Source: Streptomyces sp. BV286 (GTDB lineage Bacteria > Actinomycetota > Actinomycetes > Streptomycetales > Streptomycetaceae). From it: DNA of 64,000 nt. The notes beneath the pieces are model-generated. The model saw nothing but the letters and a program-made list of their open reading frames with translations. It was not told where the DNA came from and did not search any database. This document shows, piece by piece, positions 29,272 to 39,641 of the stretch; position 1 is the first letter of the stretch; each line of letters starts with the position of its first letter. The stretch is from assembly GCF_019090165.1 (NCBI RefSeq), contig NZ_JAHRIB010000029.1, positions 17,029 through 81,028 of the forward strand, in the 5' to 3' direction. Made by a program: the position numbers and the translations under genes.

Positions 29272-30638
29272 CCGTCGAGTCCGTGCGGCCCGCTGCACCC
29301 CGAGCGGCAGAACCGACCATCCCGCCCCTCGCCGGGGGCGGTGTCCCAGGCCTCGGCCACGGCTGGAAACTGGCCCGTGACCCACTGAGCTTCTTCGCCC
29401 GGCTACGCGCCCACGGCGAGGTCGTCCGGCTCAGGCTGGGCCCCAAAACGGTGTACGCGCTCACGTCGCCCGCCCTCACCGGAGCGATGGCGCTGAGCCC
29501 CGACTTCAAGATCGCCGGACCGCTCTGGGAGTCCCTGGAAGGCCTGCTCGGCAAGGAGGGAGTGGCGACGGCCAACGGGCAGCGCCACCGGCGCCAGCGG
29601 CGGACCATCCAGCCCGCGTTCCGGCTCGACGTCATCCCCGAGTACGGGCCGATCATGGAGGAGGAGGCGCACGCCCTCGCGGAGCGCCTGGGGTCCGGCG
29701 CGACGATCGACTGCACCTCGGAGTCGTTCCGGGTCGCCGTGCGGATCGCCGCCCGCTGTCTGCTGCGCGGCGACTTCATGGACGAGCGGGCCGAGCGGCT
29801 GAGCATCGCGCTCGCCACCGTGTTCCGCGGCATGTACCGCCGCATGGTGATCCCGGCCGGGCCGCTCTACAGGCTGCCGCTTCCGGCCAATCGCAAATTC
29901 GACCGCGCGCTGGCCGATTTGCACCTCCTGGTCGACGAGATCGTCGCCGAACGCCGGGCATCTGGTCAAAAGCCGGACGATTTGCTGACGGCATTGCTGG
30001 AGGCGAAGGACGAGAATGGCGATGCCATCGGGGAACAGGAGATCCACGACCAGGTGGTCGCGATACTCACCCCCGGCAGCGAAACCGTCGCGTCCACGAT
30101 CATGTGGCTCTTGCAGGTCCTCACCGAACACCCGGAACACGCGGACCGTGTGCGGGAAGAGGTCGAATCGGTCGCGGGTGACCGTCCTGTCGCATTCGCG
30201 GACGTGCAGAAGCTGTCCCACACGAACAATGTCGTCGTCGAAGCCATGCGGCTGCGCCCCGCCGTTTGGATATTGACGCGCCGGGCCGTGACCGAAACCG
30301 AACTCGGTGGGTATCGCATTCCAGCCGGGGCCGACATTGTCTACAGTCCGTACGCGATACAGCGTGACGCGCGTTCGTACGACGGGCATCTCGACTTCGA
30401 CCCCGACCGCTGGCTTCCGGAACGGGCCAAGGACGTGCCGAAGTACGCGATGAGCCCGTTCAGCGTGGGCAACAGGAAGTGCCCGAGCGACCACTTCTCG
30501 ATGGCCCAGCTCAGCCTCATCACGGCCGCGGTGGCCTCGCGCTGGCGTCTGGAGCAGGTGTCCGGGTCGAACGACACGACACGGGTCGGCATCACGCTGC
30601 GGCCGCACCGGCTGCTGCTGAAGGCCGTGCCCCGGTGA
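29268..30638 (+). CDS. CYP170A1-like cytochrome P450, albaflavenone monooxygenase
   Basis: 456 residues. It would oxidise epi-isozizaene in two steps to albaflavenone. Motifs: I-helix region [16 protein letters not shown]-helix ExxR in [12 protein letters not shown], and heme loop [11 protein letters not shown] with the cysteine ligand. Note that the last Gly of the usual FxxGxRxCxG is replaced (CPSD). S. coelicolor CYP170A1 also has a second, farnesene-synthase active site; [17 protein letters not shown] is the acidic segment where I would look for it here. It is translationally coupled to the cyclase (ATGA) and convergent with nrdS. Confidence 0.92.
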   Translation: MTVESVRPAAPRAAEPTIPPLAGGGVPGLGHGWKLARDPLSFFARLRAHGEVVRLRLGPKTVYALTSPALTGAMALSPDFKIAGPLWESLEGLLGKEGVATANGQRHRRQRRTIQPAFRLDVIPEYGPIMEEEAHALAERLGSGATIDCTSESFRVAVRIAARCLLRGDFMDERAERLSIALATVFRGMYRRMVIPAGPLYRLPLPANRKFDRALADLHLLVDEIVAERRASGQKPDDLLTALLEAKDENGDAIGEQEIHDQVVAILTPGSETVASTIMWLLQVLTEHPEHADRVREEVESVAGDRPVAFADVQKLSHTNNVVVEAMRLRPAVWILTRRAVTETELGGYRIPAGADIVYSPYAIQRDARSYDGHLDFDPDRWLPERAKDVPKYAMSPFSVGNRKCPSDHFSMAQLSLITAAVASRWRLEQVSGSNDTTRVGITLRPHRLLLKAVPR

Positions 30639-30644
30639 CCGTGC

Positions 30645-30685
30645 GGCGCACGTTCAGGCGGCCTGCGGGCCCCTGAACGTGCGCC
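30645..30685. terminator. Bidirectional terminator between the P450 gene and nrdS
   Basis: A perfect 14-bp stem (30645-30658 with 30672-30685) with a 13-nt loop lies in the 15-bp convergent gap and covers the last codons of nrdS. It can end transcription from both sides. Confidence 0.8.
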
Positions 30686-31619
30686 GGTAGGCGTTCGGCG
30701 TCGTCCCCAGCGACCGCACGAACTGATGGCGCAGCGCGGCCGCGGTCCCGAACCCCGTGCGGTCCGCGATGAAGTCCATCGTCTCGTCCGTGGCCTCCAG
30801 CAACTCCTGGGCCAGCAGCACCCGTTGCCTCAGCAGCCAGCGGTAGGGGGTGGTGCCCGTCTCCTGCTGGAAGCGGCGGGCGAAGGTCCGCGGGGACATG
30901 TGCGCGCGAGCGGCGAGCTGCTCGACGGTCACCTCCTCGCCGAGATGGCGCTCCATCCAGACGAGCACCTCGCCGACGGTGTCGCACTGGGAGCGCGGCA
31001 GCGGGCGCTCGATGTACTGGGCCTGGCCGCCGTCGCGGTGCGGAGGCACCACCATGCGGCGTGCGATGGTGTTGGCGACCTCGGGGCCCTGCTCCTTGCG
31101 GACGATGTGGAGGCAGGCGTCGATGCCGGCGGCCGTGCCCGCCGAGGTGATCACGGGGTCCTCGTCGACGTAGAGCACGTCCGGCTCGACGATCGCCCGC
31201 GGATACTGCCGGCTCAGCTCGTCCACGTGCTGCCAGTGCACGGCGCAGCGCCGCCCGTCGAGGAGCCCGGCCGCGCCGAGCAGGAAGACCCCGGAGCAGA
31301 CGCTGAGCACCCGGGAGCCCCGGTCCACCACCTTGCGCAGCGCGGTGAGCAGTTCGGGCGGATAGCCGCGGACGGCATACGTGTTCCCGGCGGGCACGAC
31401 GACCAGGTCGGCCTCGTCGAGCCGGTCGAGGCCGTACGGCGTGGAGACCGTGAGCCCCGGGACGTGGGTGCCGAGGTCGGGCCCCTCGGCCGAGGCGACC
31501 GCGAAGTCGTACACCGGCAGCCCCTCGTCGCTGCGGTCGAGGCCGAAGACCTCACAGACGACGCCGAGTTCGAAGGGATGCACGCCGTCGAGGAGGACGG
31601 CGGCCACGTTGGTCAGCAT
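30654..31619 (-). CDS. nrdS: AraC-family regulator with DJ-1/PfpI domain (NrdS)
   Basis: 321 residues: an N-terminal DJ-1/PfpI-like domain (NVAAVLLDGVHPFELGVVCE, with VLSVCSGVFLLGAAG carrying the elbow cysteine) and a C-terminal AraC helix-turn-helix pair (TVEQLAARAHMSPRTFARRF, then DFIADRTGFGTAAALRHQF). It belongs to the GlxA-like group. By gene order it matches NrdS, the third gene of the S. coelicolor nrdABS operon. The ATG at 31619 follows CACACT by 6 nt, so it may also have its own leaderless transcript. About 240 bp separate it from nrdB. Confidence 0.85.
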   Translation of the reverse strand: MLTNVAAVLLDGVHPFELGVVCEVFGLDRSDEGLPVYDFAVASAEGPDLGTHVPGLTVSTPYGLDRLDEADLVVVPAGNTYAVRGYPPELLTALRKVVDRGSRVLSVCSGVFLLGAAGLLDGRRCAVHWQHVDELSRQYPRAIVEPDVLYVDEDPVITSAGTAAGIDACLHIVRKEQGPEVANTIARRMVVPPHRDGGQAQYIERPLPRSQCDTVGEVLVWMERHLGEEVTVEQLAARAHMSPRTFARRFQQETGTTPYRWLLRQRVLLAQELLEATDETMDFIADRTGFGTAAALRHQFVRSLGTTPNAYRRTFRGPQAA

Positions 31620-31712
31620 GCTGCCAGTGTGCACCCGATCTGGCAGGAAATCGAGGGTGCACGGCAGTCCTGCCACTCACGGTAAGGAGCATTCGGCGCA
31701 ACAGTGGTGTCC

Positions 31713-31949
31713 ATGAATACGACACAGCTGGAAGGCCTGATCGGAATGCTCACCGTCCTCGGAATCCTCGTCCTGCTCGTCCTCCCCGCGGTGATCGGTG
31801 TCGTGCGCGACCGGCGCATCGACCGTCAGCTCAGGGAGGCCGAACAGGGCCGCTCGCAGGGTCAGAAGTCCTCGTCGAGGTCGACCGAGCCCTCCACCGC
31901 CACCTGGTACGCCGAGGGGCGGCGCTCGAAGAAGTTGGTCAGCTCCTGA
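31713..31949 (+). CDS. Small membrane protein overlapping the end of nrdB
   Basis: 78 codons. Residues 7-29 form one strong hydrophobic segment (LIGMLTVLGILVLLVLPAVI), followed by a basic stretch (RDRRIDRQLREAEQG). The last 29 codons run antisense to the 3' end of nrdB, and that part looks like a shadow of it. The gene may be genuine with a shorter ancestral end, or it may be chance. No good ribosome site is visible. Confidence 0.4.
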   Translation: MNTTQLEGLIGMLTVLGILVLLVLPAVIGVVRDRRIDRQLREAEQGRSQGQKSSSRSTEPSTATWYAEGRRSKKLVSS

Positions 31950-32887
31950 ACCCCCTGGAGCTCCATGAACGAGAAGGGGTTCTCGGAGCCGTACACCGGG
32001 GCGAGGCCGAGGCGCTGCAGCCGCTGGTCGGCCACGCACTCCAGGTACTGCCGCATCGACTCGGTGTTCATGCCGGGCAGGCCCTCACCGCACAGGTCGC
32101 GCCCGAACTGCAGCTCGGCCTCGACGGCCTCGCGCATCATGTCGGTCACCTGCTGCCGGAGCTCCTCGTCGAAGAGCTCCGGCTCCTCCTTGCGGACCGT
32201 GTCCACGACCTCGAAGGCGAAGCTCATGTGCATCGTCTCGTCGCGGAACACCCAGTTGGTGCCGGTCGCGAGTCCGTGGAGCAGGCCCCGGCTGCGGAAC
32301 CAGTAGACGTACGCGAAGGCCCCGTAGAAGAACAGGCCCTCGATGCACGCGGCGAAGCAGATGAGGTTCAGCAGGAAGCGGCGGCGGTCGGCCTTCGTCT
32401 CCAGCCGGTCCAGCTTCTCCACCGAGTCCATCCACTTGAAGCAGAACTCGGCCTTCTCGCGGATGGACGGGATGTTCTCGACGGCGTCGAAGGCCGCCGC
32501 CCGGTCCGCCGGATCGGGCAGATAGGTGTCGAGCAGCGTCAGATAGAACTGGACGTGCACGGCCTCCTCGAAGAGCTGGCGGCTCAGGTAGAGCCGCGCC
32601 TCGGGGGAGTTGATGTGCTTGTAGAGCGTCAGCACCAGGTTGTTCGACACGATCGAGTCGCCCGTCGCGAAGAACGCGACCAGCCGGCCGATCATGTGCT
32701 GCTCGCCGGGTGAGAGCTTCGCGAGGTCGGCGACGTCCGAGTGGAGGTCGACCTCCTCGACGGTCCAGGTGTTCTTGATCGCGTCCCGGTAGCGCTCGTA
32801 GAAGTCCGGGTAGCGCATGGGGCGCAGGGTCAGCTCGAAGCCCGGGTCGAGAAGGTTCTTCTCGGTCTTCTCAGGTGCGGTGGTCAT
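31862..32887 (-). CDS. nrdB: Class Ia ribonucleotide reductase small subunit R2
   Basis: 341 residues. It provides the diiron-tyrosyl radical used by NrdA. The metal ligands are visible: the EAVH motif (E115 and H118 equivalents), IEGLFFYGAF (E204 equivalent) and RDETMHM (E238 and H241 equivalents). The residue four after the first His is Tyr (EAVHVQFY), matching the radical Tyr122 of E. coli, so this is a tyrosyl-radical enzyme and not the Chlamydia-type class Ic with Phe. Its ATG overlaps the nrdA stop (TAATG). Confidence 0.95.
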   Translation of the reverse strand: MTTAPEKTEKNLLDPGFELTLRPMRYPDFYERYRDAIKNTWTVEEVDLHSDVADLAKLSPGEQHMIGRLVAFFATGDSIVSNNLVLTLYKHINSPEARLYLSRQLFEEAVHVQFYLTLLDTYLPDPADRAAAFDAVENIPSIREKAEFCFKWMDSVEKLDRLETKADRRRFLLNLICFAACIEGLFFYGAFAYVYWFRSRGLLHGLATGTNWVFRDETMHMSFAFEVVDTVRKEEPELFDEELRQQVTDMMREAVEAELQFGRDLCGEGLPGMNTESMRQYLECVADQRLQRLGLAPVYGSENPFSFMELQGVQELTNFFERRPSAYQVAVEGSVDLDEDF

Positions 32888-35307
32888 TACTGGCAGGCCT
32901 CGCAGGACTCGGGGTTCTCAAGGGAGCAGGCGACGGCGTCGGGGTCGGCGGCCTGCTGTACGGGGATGGTCTTCTCGGGCCGCGCCTCGGTCCGGGTCTG
33001 GGCCTGGGCGGCGCGGGCGATGCGGGTGGCCGGGCGGGAGCGCAGGTAGTACGTCGTCTTCAGGCCCGACTTCCAGGCGTACGCGTACATCGAGGAGAGC
33101 TTGCCGATGGTCGGCGTCTCCAAGAACAGGTTCAGCGACTGGGCCTGGTCCAGGAACGGCGTCCGGGCGGCGGCCATGTCGATCAGACCGCGCTGGGGGA
33201 TCTCCCACGCCGTGCGGTACAGGTCGCGCACGTCCTGCGGGACCCAGGTGAAGCCCTGCACCGAGCCGTTCGACTCGCGCAGCGCCTCCCGGGTCTGCGC
33301 GTCCCACACGCCGAGCTCCTTCAGCTCGGCCACCAGGTAGGAGTTGACCTGGAGGAACTCGCCGGACAGGGTCTCGCGCTTGAACAGGTTGGAGACCTGC
33401 GGCTCGATGCACTCGTAGACCCCGGCGATGGACGCGATGGTCGCGGTGGGGGCGATCGCGAGGAGCAGCGAGTTGCGCAGGCCCACCGAGGCGATCCGCT
33501 CCCGCAGCGCGGACCAGCGCTCCGGCCAGTTCAGCTCCACGTCGAAGTGGTCCGGGTGCAGCACCCCCCGGGCCGTACGGGTCTTCTCCCAGGCGGGCAG
33601 CGGGCCGTTGCGCTCGGCGAGGTCGGCGGACGCCTCGTACGAGGCGAGCATGATCCGCTCGGCGATCCGGGTGGACAGGGCGCGCGCCTGGGGGGAGTCG
33701 AACGGCAGCCGCAGCTTGAAGAAGACGTCCTGCAGGCCCATCGCGCCGAGGCCCACCGGACGCCACTTCGTGTTGGAACGGCCCGCCTGCTCGGTCGGGT
33801 AGAAGTTGATGTCGACGACCCGGTCGAGGAAGGTGACGGCGGTACGGACGGTCGCGTCGAGCCGCGCCCAGTCGATGTCCTGCGCGTCCGCGTCCACGAA
33901 GGCGCCCAGGTTGACCGAGCCTAGGTTGCAGACCGCGGTCTCCCCGTCGTCCGTCACCTCCAGGATCTCGGTGCACAGGTTCGAGGAGTGGACCGTGTGG
34001 CCGGGCAGCGCCGTCTGGTTGGCCGTGCGGTTGGCGGCGTCCTTGAAGGTCATCCAGCCGTTGCCGGTCTGCGCGAGGGTGCGCATCATGCGGCCGTACA
34101 GATCGCGGGCCGGAATGGTCTTCTTGGCGAGACCCTGCTCCTCGGCCTTGCGGTAGGCGGCGTCGAACTCCTCGCCCCACAGGTCGACCAGCTCGGGCAC
34201 GTCCGAGGGCGAGAACAGCGACCAGACACGGTCCTCGTTCACCCGGCGCATGAACTCGTCCGGGATCCAGTGCGCGAGGTTCAGGTTGTGCGTGCGCCGG
34301 GCGTCCTCACCGGTGTTGTCGCGCAGTTCCAGGAACTCCTCGATGTCGGAGTGCCAGGTTTCCAGGTAGACCGCGGCCGCGCCCTTGCGCCGGCCACCCT
34401 GGTTCACGGCGGCCACCGAGGCGTCGAGCGTCTTCAGGAACGGGACGATGCCGTTCGAGTGCCCGTTCGTGCCGCGGATCAGTGAACCGCGGGAGCGGAC
34501 CCGGGAGTACGAGAGGCCGATGCCGCCCGCGTGCTTCGAGAGGCGGGCCACCTGGTGGTAGCGGTCGTAGATGGAGTCCAGCTCGTCCAGCGGGGAGTCG
34601 AGGAGGTAGCAGGACGACATCTGCGGGTGCCGCGTACCGGAGTTGAAGAGCGTGGGGGAGGAGGGCAGGTAGTCGAGGCGGCTCATGAGGGCGTACAGCG
34701 CCGCGACCTCGTCCACCGAGCGGCTCGTGGCGTCCTCGGCGAGACCGCTCGCCACCCGCAGCATGAAGTGCTGGGGCGTCTCGACGACGGACCGGGTGAT
34801 CGGGTGCCGCAGCAGGTACCGGCTGTGGAGGGTGCGCAGGCCGAAGTAGCCGAAGCGGTCGTCGGCGCCCTCGGCGGAAGAGGCGTCGATCAGCGCGTCG
34901 AGACGGGCCGCGTGGACGCGGACGAACTCGGCCGTGCGGTCGGCGATCAGGCCCTCGCGGTGGCCGACGGCGACCGACTCGGAGAAGGAGCGCACGCCCT
35001 GTGAGGCGGCCTCCTCGGCGATGCCGACCGTCAGCAGGCGGGCGGCCAGCTTCGAGTACACCGGGTCCTCGGAGATGAGACCGGCGGCCGCCTCCGTGGC
35101 GAGCTCGCGCAGCTCCGGCTCGTCCGCGGCGGCGGACCGGCCGCGCAGGGCCGCCGCGGCGACCCTGCCGGGGTCGGCGCCGGGGAGGTCGGCGGTGAAG
35201 TCGGTCAGGGTCCGCAGCAACGCGGTTCCCGGTCCGTCGGCCGCGGCCCTGTCCTGCTGGTCCTGTGTCGCTTCCGCTGAAACCGGATCGGCTGGCGCGA
35301 TGGTCAC
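32887..35307 (-). CDS. nrdA: Class Ia ribonucleotide reductase large subunit R1
   Basis: 806 residues from the GTG at 35307 (GGGAGAG site upstream). It reduces ribonucleoside diphosphates. Visible motifs: NLCTEI and NLGSVNL in the core barrel, and a C-terminal redox shuttle CSLENPESCEACQ that accepts electrons from thioredoxin or glutaredoxin. Residues 1-60 are an Ala/Pro/Asp-rich extension; I see no clear ATP-cone. The cobalamin riboswitch upstream should shut the operon off when B12 is present, leaving synthesis to the class II enzyme NrdJ, encoded elsewhere. Confidence 0.95.
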   Translation of the reverse strand: MTIAPADPVSAEATQDQQDRAAADGPGTALLRTLTDFTADLPGADPGRVAAAALRGRSAAADEPELRELATEAAAGLISEDPVYSKLAARLLTVGIAEEAASQGVRSFSESVAVGHREGLIADRTAEFVRVHAARLDALIDASSAEGADDRFGYFGLRTLHSRYLLRHPITRSVVETPQHFMLRVASGLAEDATSRSVDEVAALYALMSRLDYLPSSPTLFNSGTRHPQMSSCYLLDSPLDELDSIYDRYHQVARLSKHAGGIGLSYSRVRSRGSLIRGTNGHSNGIVPFLKTLDASVAAVNQGGRRKGAAAVYLETWHSDIEEFLELRDNTGEDARRTHNLNLAHWIPDEFMRRVNEDRVWSLFSPSDVPELVDLWGEEFDAAYRKAEEQGLAKKTIPARDLYGRMMRTLAQTGNGWMTFKDAANRTANQTALPGHTVHSSNLCTEILEVTDDGETAVCNLGSVNLGAFVDADAQDIDWARLDATVRTAVTFLDRVVDINFYPTEQAGRSNTKWRPVGLGAMGLQDVFFKLRLPFDSPQARALSTRIAERIMLASYEASADLAERNGPLPAWEKTRTARGVLHPDHFDVELNWPERWSALRERIASVGLRNSLLLAIAPTATIASIAGVYECIEPQVSNLFKRETLSGEFLQVNSYLVAELKELGVWDAQTREALRESNGSVQGFTWVPQDVRDLYRTAWEIPQRGLIDMAAARTPFLDQAQSLNLFLETPTIGKLSSMYAYAWKSGLKTTYYLRSRPATRIARAAQAQTRTEARPEKTIPVQQAADPDAVACSLENPESCEACQ

Positions 35308-35454
35308 GTGGGGCTCTCCCTCGCTCGGCACGGGGGCCTGCGGGGAGAGGGGTTCGGGGCACACGGGGGTATCGGCTCCGCGCAGCGGTACCCCGCGTCC
35401 ACCGGCCCACTCCGCGAGGCCCGGACGTCATGCACCCGGGCCGGACGGCCTGGG

Positions 35455-35600
35455 CGCGCTGTCGGCAGGTCCTCGGACTGACTCCTGTACGACGGCATGC
35501 GGACATGCGCGTACAAGTACACCGTTGCGGGACAGTTCCGGATTCGCACCGGATTCCCCTGCGGCGACAGCGAGCATGAGCATACATCTTGTGCCGGGCT
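35455..35600 (-). promoter_or_regulatory. Cobalamin (B12) riboswitch of the nrdAB operon
   Basis: Reading the minus strand, the conserved core appears in order: GGGGAATCCGGTGCGAATCC, then GGAACTGTCCCGCAACGG, then the B12 box AGTCAG...GAGGACCTGCC. These are the invariant parts of the adenosylcobalamin riboswitch. About 150 nt separate it from the nrdA start, enough for an expression platform. A B12 riboswitch controlling nrdABS is established for S. coelicolor. Confidence 0.93.
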
Positions 35601-35657
35601 CCGGAAGCACCCCCACATGTTGTGTCGTGGTGGCTGCGGAGGGTGCAGCGGAGTGTG

Positions 35658-36176
35658 TCAGAGCGTCAACTCGTAGCTGAGGAGCATGATGTCGTCCAGG
35701 TGCGGGACGGGGTTCCAGTCGCGGCCGGGGGCGCGGGTGAAGCCGAGGCGCTCGTAGATGCGGTGGGCGCTGTGCATGGTGCGCTGGGTGGACAGCACGA
35801 TGCCCGAACAGCCCTCCGTGGTCCGGGCGCGGTCGATGCACGCGCGGACGAGGGAGGTGCCCACGCCCCGTCCTCGGGCCTCCTTCGAGACCGCCAGCAT
35901 CCGTATCTCGGCCTCGCCCTCGCGCGCGACCTCGGCCATGGGCCCACCGGACGGCACGAAGGTCACACCGCCGAGGACCCTGCCCCCGGAGGACTTGGAG
36001 TCCACGGCCACCAGCACGTCGGCCGCGGCGGCGCGCTTCGCGACGTTCCGCAGCTCGCCGAGATACTCGTCGCTCTCCCCGAAGTCGAGCAGCCCGTCCC
36101 CGAGATAGGCCTGCGCGGTGATCTCTCCCAGCGCCGTGTACTCCCCGGGCTCCGCCCGCCTGATCGCGATGTCCAT
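35658..36176 (-). CDS. GNAT-family N-acetyltransferase
   Basis: 172 residues with the GNAT fold: EIRMLAVSKEARGRGVGTSL gives the acetyl-CoA-binding motif A (RGRGVG), and HSAHRIYERLGFTRAPGRDW gives motif B. Substrate unknown. It lies just upstream of the nrd riboswitch on the same strand. The ATG at 36176 follows a CACACT box by 7 nt and is probably leaderless. Confidence 0.88.
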   Translation of the reverse strand: MDIAIRRAEPGEYTALGEITAQAYLGDGLLDFGESDEYLGELRNVAKRAAAADVLVAVDSKSSGGRVLGGVTFVPSGGPMAEVAREGEAEIRMLAVSKEARGRGVGTSLVRACIDRARTTEGCSGIVLSTQRTMHSAHRIYERLGFTRAPGRDWNPVPHLDDIMLLSYELTL

Positions 36177-36305
36177 GCCCCGCAGTGTGCCCGAGGAGGG
36201 CGACGGCGGCTCCCGGATTTTCCGCCCCTCCGCCGCTCCGCCCCTCCGGCACCCGGGGAGCGGGGTCCGGGCCCTGGGCCCGGAGGAGGAGTCGGGCAGG
36301 GGCGA

Positions 36306-36327
36306 CCGGGGGCGAGAACACCCCCGG
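36306..36327 (-). terminator. Stem-loop after the permease gene
   Basis: CCGGGGG (36306-36312) pairs with CCCCCGG (36321-36327) over an 8-nt loop, 13 bp after the permease stop codon on the minus strand. Confidence 0.55.
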
Positions 36328-36339
36328 CCGCCCCTCGGG

Positions 36340-37965
36340 CTAGTGCCCCGCCCCGGCCGTGGCCGGCGGCAGCTCCACCTGGACGCCCTTGTCGCCGGCG
36401 TCCGCCGTGTAGTCCTCCGGCGACGTCTCGTCGACGCCGTCGGGGGCCTTGAAGGCCCTCAGCACGAAGGTCAGGACGACCGTCACGACCACGTTCAGGA
36501 CGAACGCCGTCAGGCCGATGTACCCGATCTCGCCGATTCCGGGGATCTCCTTGGCCGAACCACCGAAGTGCTTCTGGGTCGGAGAGGCCACCCCGTACGC
36601 CGCGACCGTGCCGTACAGCATGCCGACCGCCCAGCCCGCGAGCAGCGCCCACCGGTGGAACCACCGGGTGAACAGACCGCCGACCAGCGCCGGGAAGGTC
36701 TGCAGGATCCAGATCCCGCCCAGCAGCTGGAAGTTGATCGCCACGGTCTTGTCCATGGTGAGGACGAAGGCCAGCGCGCCCACCTTCACCAGCAGCGAGA
36801 CCAGCTTGGAGACCTTGGTCTCCTGGGCGGGCGTCGCGTCGGGCTTGATGAAGTCCTTGTAGATGTTGCGGGTGAAGAGGTTCGCCGCCGCGATGGACAT
36901 GATCGCCGCCGGTACGAGCGCGCCGATACCGATCGCCGCGAACGCCACACCCGCGAACCAGGCCGGGAACATCGTCTCGAAGAGCTGCGGGATCGCCAAC
37001 TGCCCGTTCTGCACCTTGATCCCGGCCGCGATCGCCATGAACCCGAGCAGCGCGAGCAGCCCCAGCATCAGCGAGTACAGCGGCAGGATCGTGGTGTTGC
37101 GCCGGATCACCTCACGGCTGCGGCTGGACAGCGTCGCCGTGATCGAGTGCGGGTACATGAACAGCGCCAGCGCCGAGCCCAGGGCCAGCGTCGCGTACGT
37201 CCACTGGCCGGCCTCGCTCGGGGTCAGGGCCCCGCGTGGCGCGCCCGTCGCCGGGTTGGTCTGGCTGTACGCCTCACCCGCCTTGGCGAAGATCTCGTCG
37301 AAGCCGCCCAGCTTGATCGGGATGTAGATGATCGCGACCGCGATGACTATGTAGATCAGCGTGTCCTTGACGAACGCGATCAGGGCGGGTGCGCGCAGGC
37401 CGGACGAGTACGTGTACGCGGCCAGCACACCGAAGGCGATGAGCAGCGGCAGGTCCTTGACGAACCAGTTGGTGTCCTCCCCGCCGCCGACGCCCATCAC
37501 GTCCAGGACGGCCTGGATGCCGACCAGTTGGAGCGCGATGTACGGCATCGTCGCGAGGATGCCGGTCACCGCCACCGCGAGCGACAGCCCCTTCGAGCCG
37601 AAGCGCCCGCGCACGAAGTCCGACGTCGTCACGTACCCGTGCTTGTGCGACACCGACCAGAGGCGGGGGAGGAAGGTGAAGATCAGCGGGTAGACGAGGA
37701 TCGTGTACGGGACGGCGAAGAAGCCGGCCGCGCCCGCCGCGTAGATCGCCGCCGGGACCGCCACGAAGGTGTACGCGGTGTAGAGGTCACCGCCGAGCAG
37801 GAACCACGTGACCCAGGTGCCGAACGACCGTCCGCCCAGGCCCCATTCGTCCAGGCTGTCGTTCTCGGCCCGGCGCCAGCGCGAGGCCAGGAAGCCCATG
37901 ACCGTGACGGCCAGGAAGAAGAAGATGAAGACGGCGAGTGCCACGCCGTTCACGCCGTCGTTCAT
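36340..37965 (-). CDS. Sodium:solute symporter, monocarboxylate permease MctP-like
   Basis: 541 residues with about 13 predicted membrane segments and the SSS-family signature around WGLGGRSFGTWVTWFLLGGD and the later GIGALVPAAIMSIAAANLFT. The combination with an adjacent DUF3311 gene is typical of MctP-type uptake systems for lactate, pyruvate or related acids; the exact substrate cannot be read from the sequence. The start overlaps the stop of the DUF3311 gene (ATGA), so the two are translated together. Confidence 0.85.
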   Translation of the reverse strand: MNDGVNGVALAVFIFFFLAVTVMGFLASRWRRAENDSLDEWGLGGRSFGTWVTWFLLGGDLYTAYTFVAVPAAIYAAGAAGFFAVPYTILVYPLIFTFLPRLWSVSHKHGYVTTSDFVRGRFGSKGLSLAVAVTGILATMPYIALQLVGIQAVLDVMGVGGGEDTNWFVKDLPLLIAFGVLAAYTYSSGLRAPALIAFVKDTLIYIVIAVAIIYIPIKLGGFDEIFAKAGEAYSQTNPATGAPRGALTPSEAGQWTYATLALGSALALFMYPHSITATLSSRSREVIRRNTTILPLYSLMLGLLALLGFMAIAAGIKVQNGQLAIPQLFETMFPAWFAGVAFAAIGIGALVPAAIMSIAAANLFTRNIYKDFIKPDATPAQETKVSKLVSLLVKVGALAFVLTMDKTVAINFQLLGGIWILQTFPALVGGLFTRWFHRWALLAGWAVGMLYGTVAAYGVASPTQKHFGGSAKEIPGIGEIGYIGLTAFVLNVVVTVVLTFVLRAFKAPDGVDETSPEDYTADAGDKGVQVELPPATAGAGH

Positions 37966-38243
37966 GCGGACGCGCCCCCCTTCCGGGACCTGCGGGCGCG
38001 CTGGTCACGGTTCCACAGCTGGTACGCGACCATCGTGAGGGCGGTCGAGACGAACACCCACAGCATCTGGTACCAGTAGAAGAACGGGATGCCGATGAAG
38101 GTGGGATCGACCTTCGCGTACGACCCCACCCAGAGCATCGCCACGAACGGCGCGATCAGGCAGAGGGCGATCACCACACGGACCGGTGTCACCACCGGCG
38201 GTATTTCCTCGGGCGCTCTCGGCGCGTCCGGTGTGTCCGGCAT
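37962..38243 (-). CDS. DUF3311 small membrane protein, permease partner
   Basis: 93 residues with two hydrophobic segments (VVIALCLIAPFVAMLWVGSY and FYWYQMLWVFVSTALTMVAY) and a basic C-terminus. DUF3311 proteins are the usual small companions of SSS-family permeases and may help assembly or stability. GGAG lies before the ATG at 38243. First gene of a two-gene operon with the permease. Confidence 0.85.
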   Translation of the reverse strand: MPDTPDAPRAPEEIPPVVTPVRVVIALCLIAPFVAMLWVGSYAKVDPTFIGIPFFYWYQMLWVFVSTALTMVAYQLWNRDQRARRSRKGGASA

Positions 38244-38458
38244 ATGACGGCTCCGTCCCCTCGCTGATCACCTGTGCGACGCGCAGGAAATCTAAGGGAC
38301 GGCTTTGCTTTATGGAACCCCCCGTCCGCATAACGGAGATCGCGTAGCGCCCACCGCCGGATCGGATGCCGGACCACGGCGGATGCCCTGCCGCGGATCC
38401 TCCCCCCGACGATCCGCGCGCAGCCGCCCGCACACCCCCCGGCACACCCCCCGCGGAC

Positions 38459-39514
<1,056 letters not shown>

Positions 39515-39530
39515 CTAGGTCTAGGCCAAG
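39515..39530. promoter_or_regulatory. Second DasR-like site (dre) in the dasR-dasA region
   Basis: CTAGGTCTAGGCCAAG; the core AGGTCTAGGCCA differs from the consensus at two central positions. It lies 9 bp from the stronger dre next to dasA, so the two could be bound together. Confidence 0.65.
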
Positions 39531-39538
39531 CTCCCCGT

Positions 39539-39554
39539 ACTGGTCTAAACCATT
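39539..39554. promoter_or_regulatory. DasR site (dre) of dasA
   Basis: ACTGGTCTAAACCATT matches the dre consensus at 14 of 16 positions and lies about 90 bp before the dasA start. It is the best dre in the window. Confidence 0.9.
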
Positions 39555-39641
39555 GAGGACCAGGTCCCAGCCCCACGGGCAGTACTCGTCGTAAGTCACA
39601 CGGTGGGCAGGGGGGTTGCTGGCATCCCTGAGGAGGATGAC

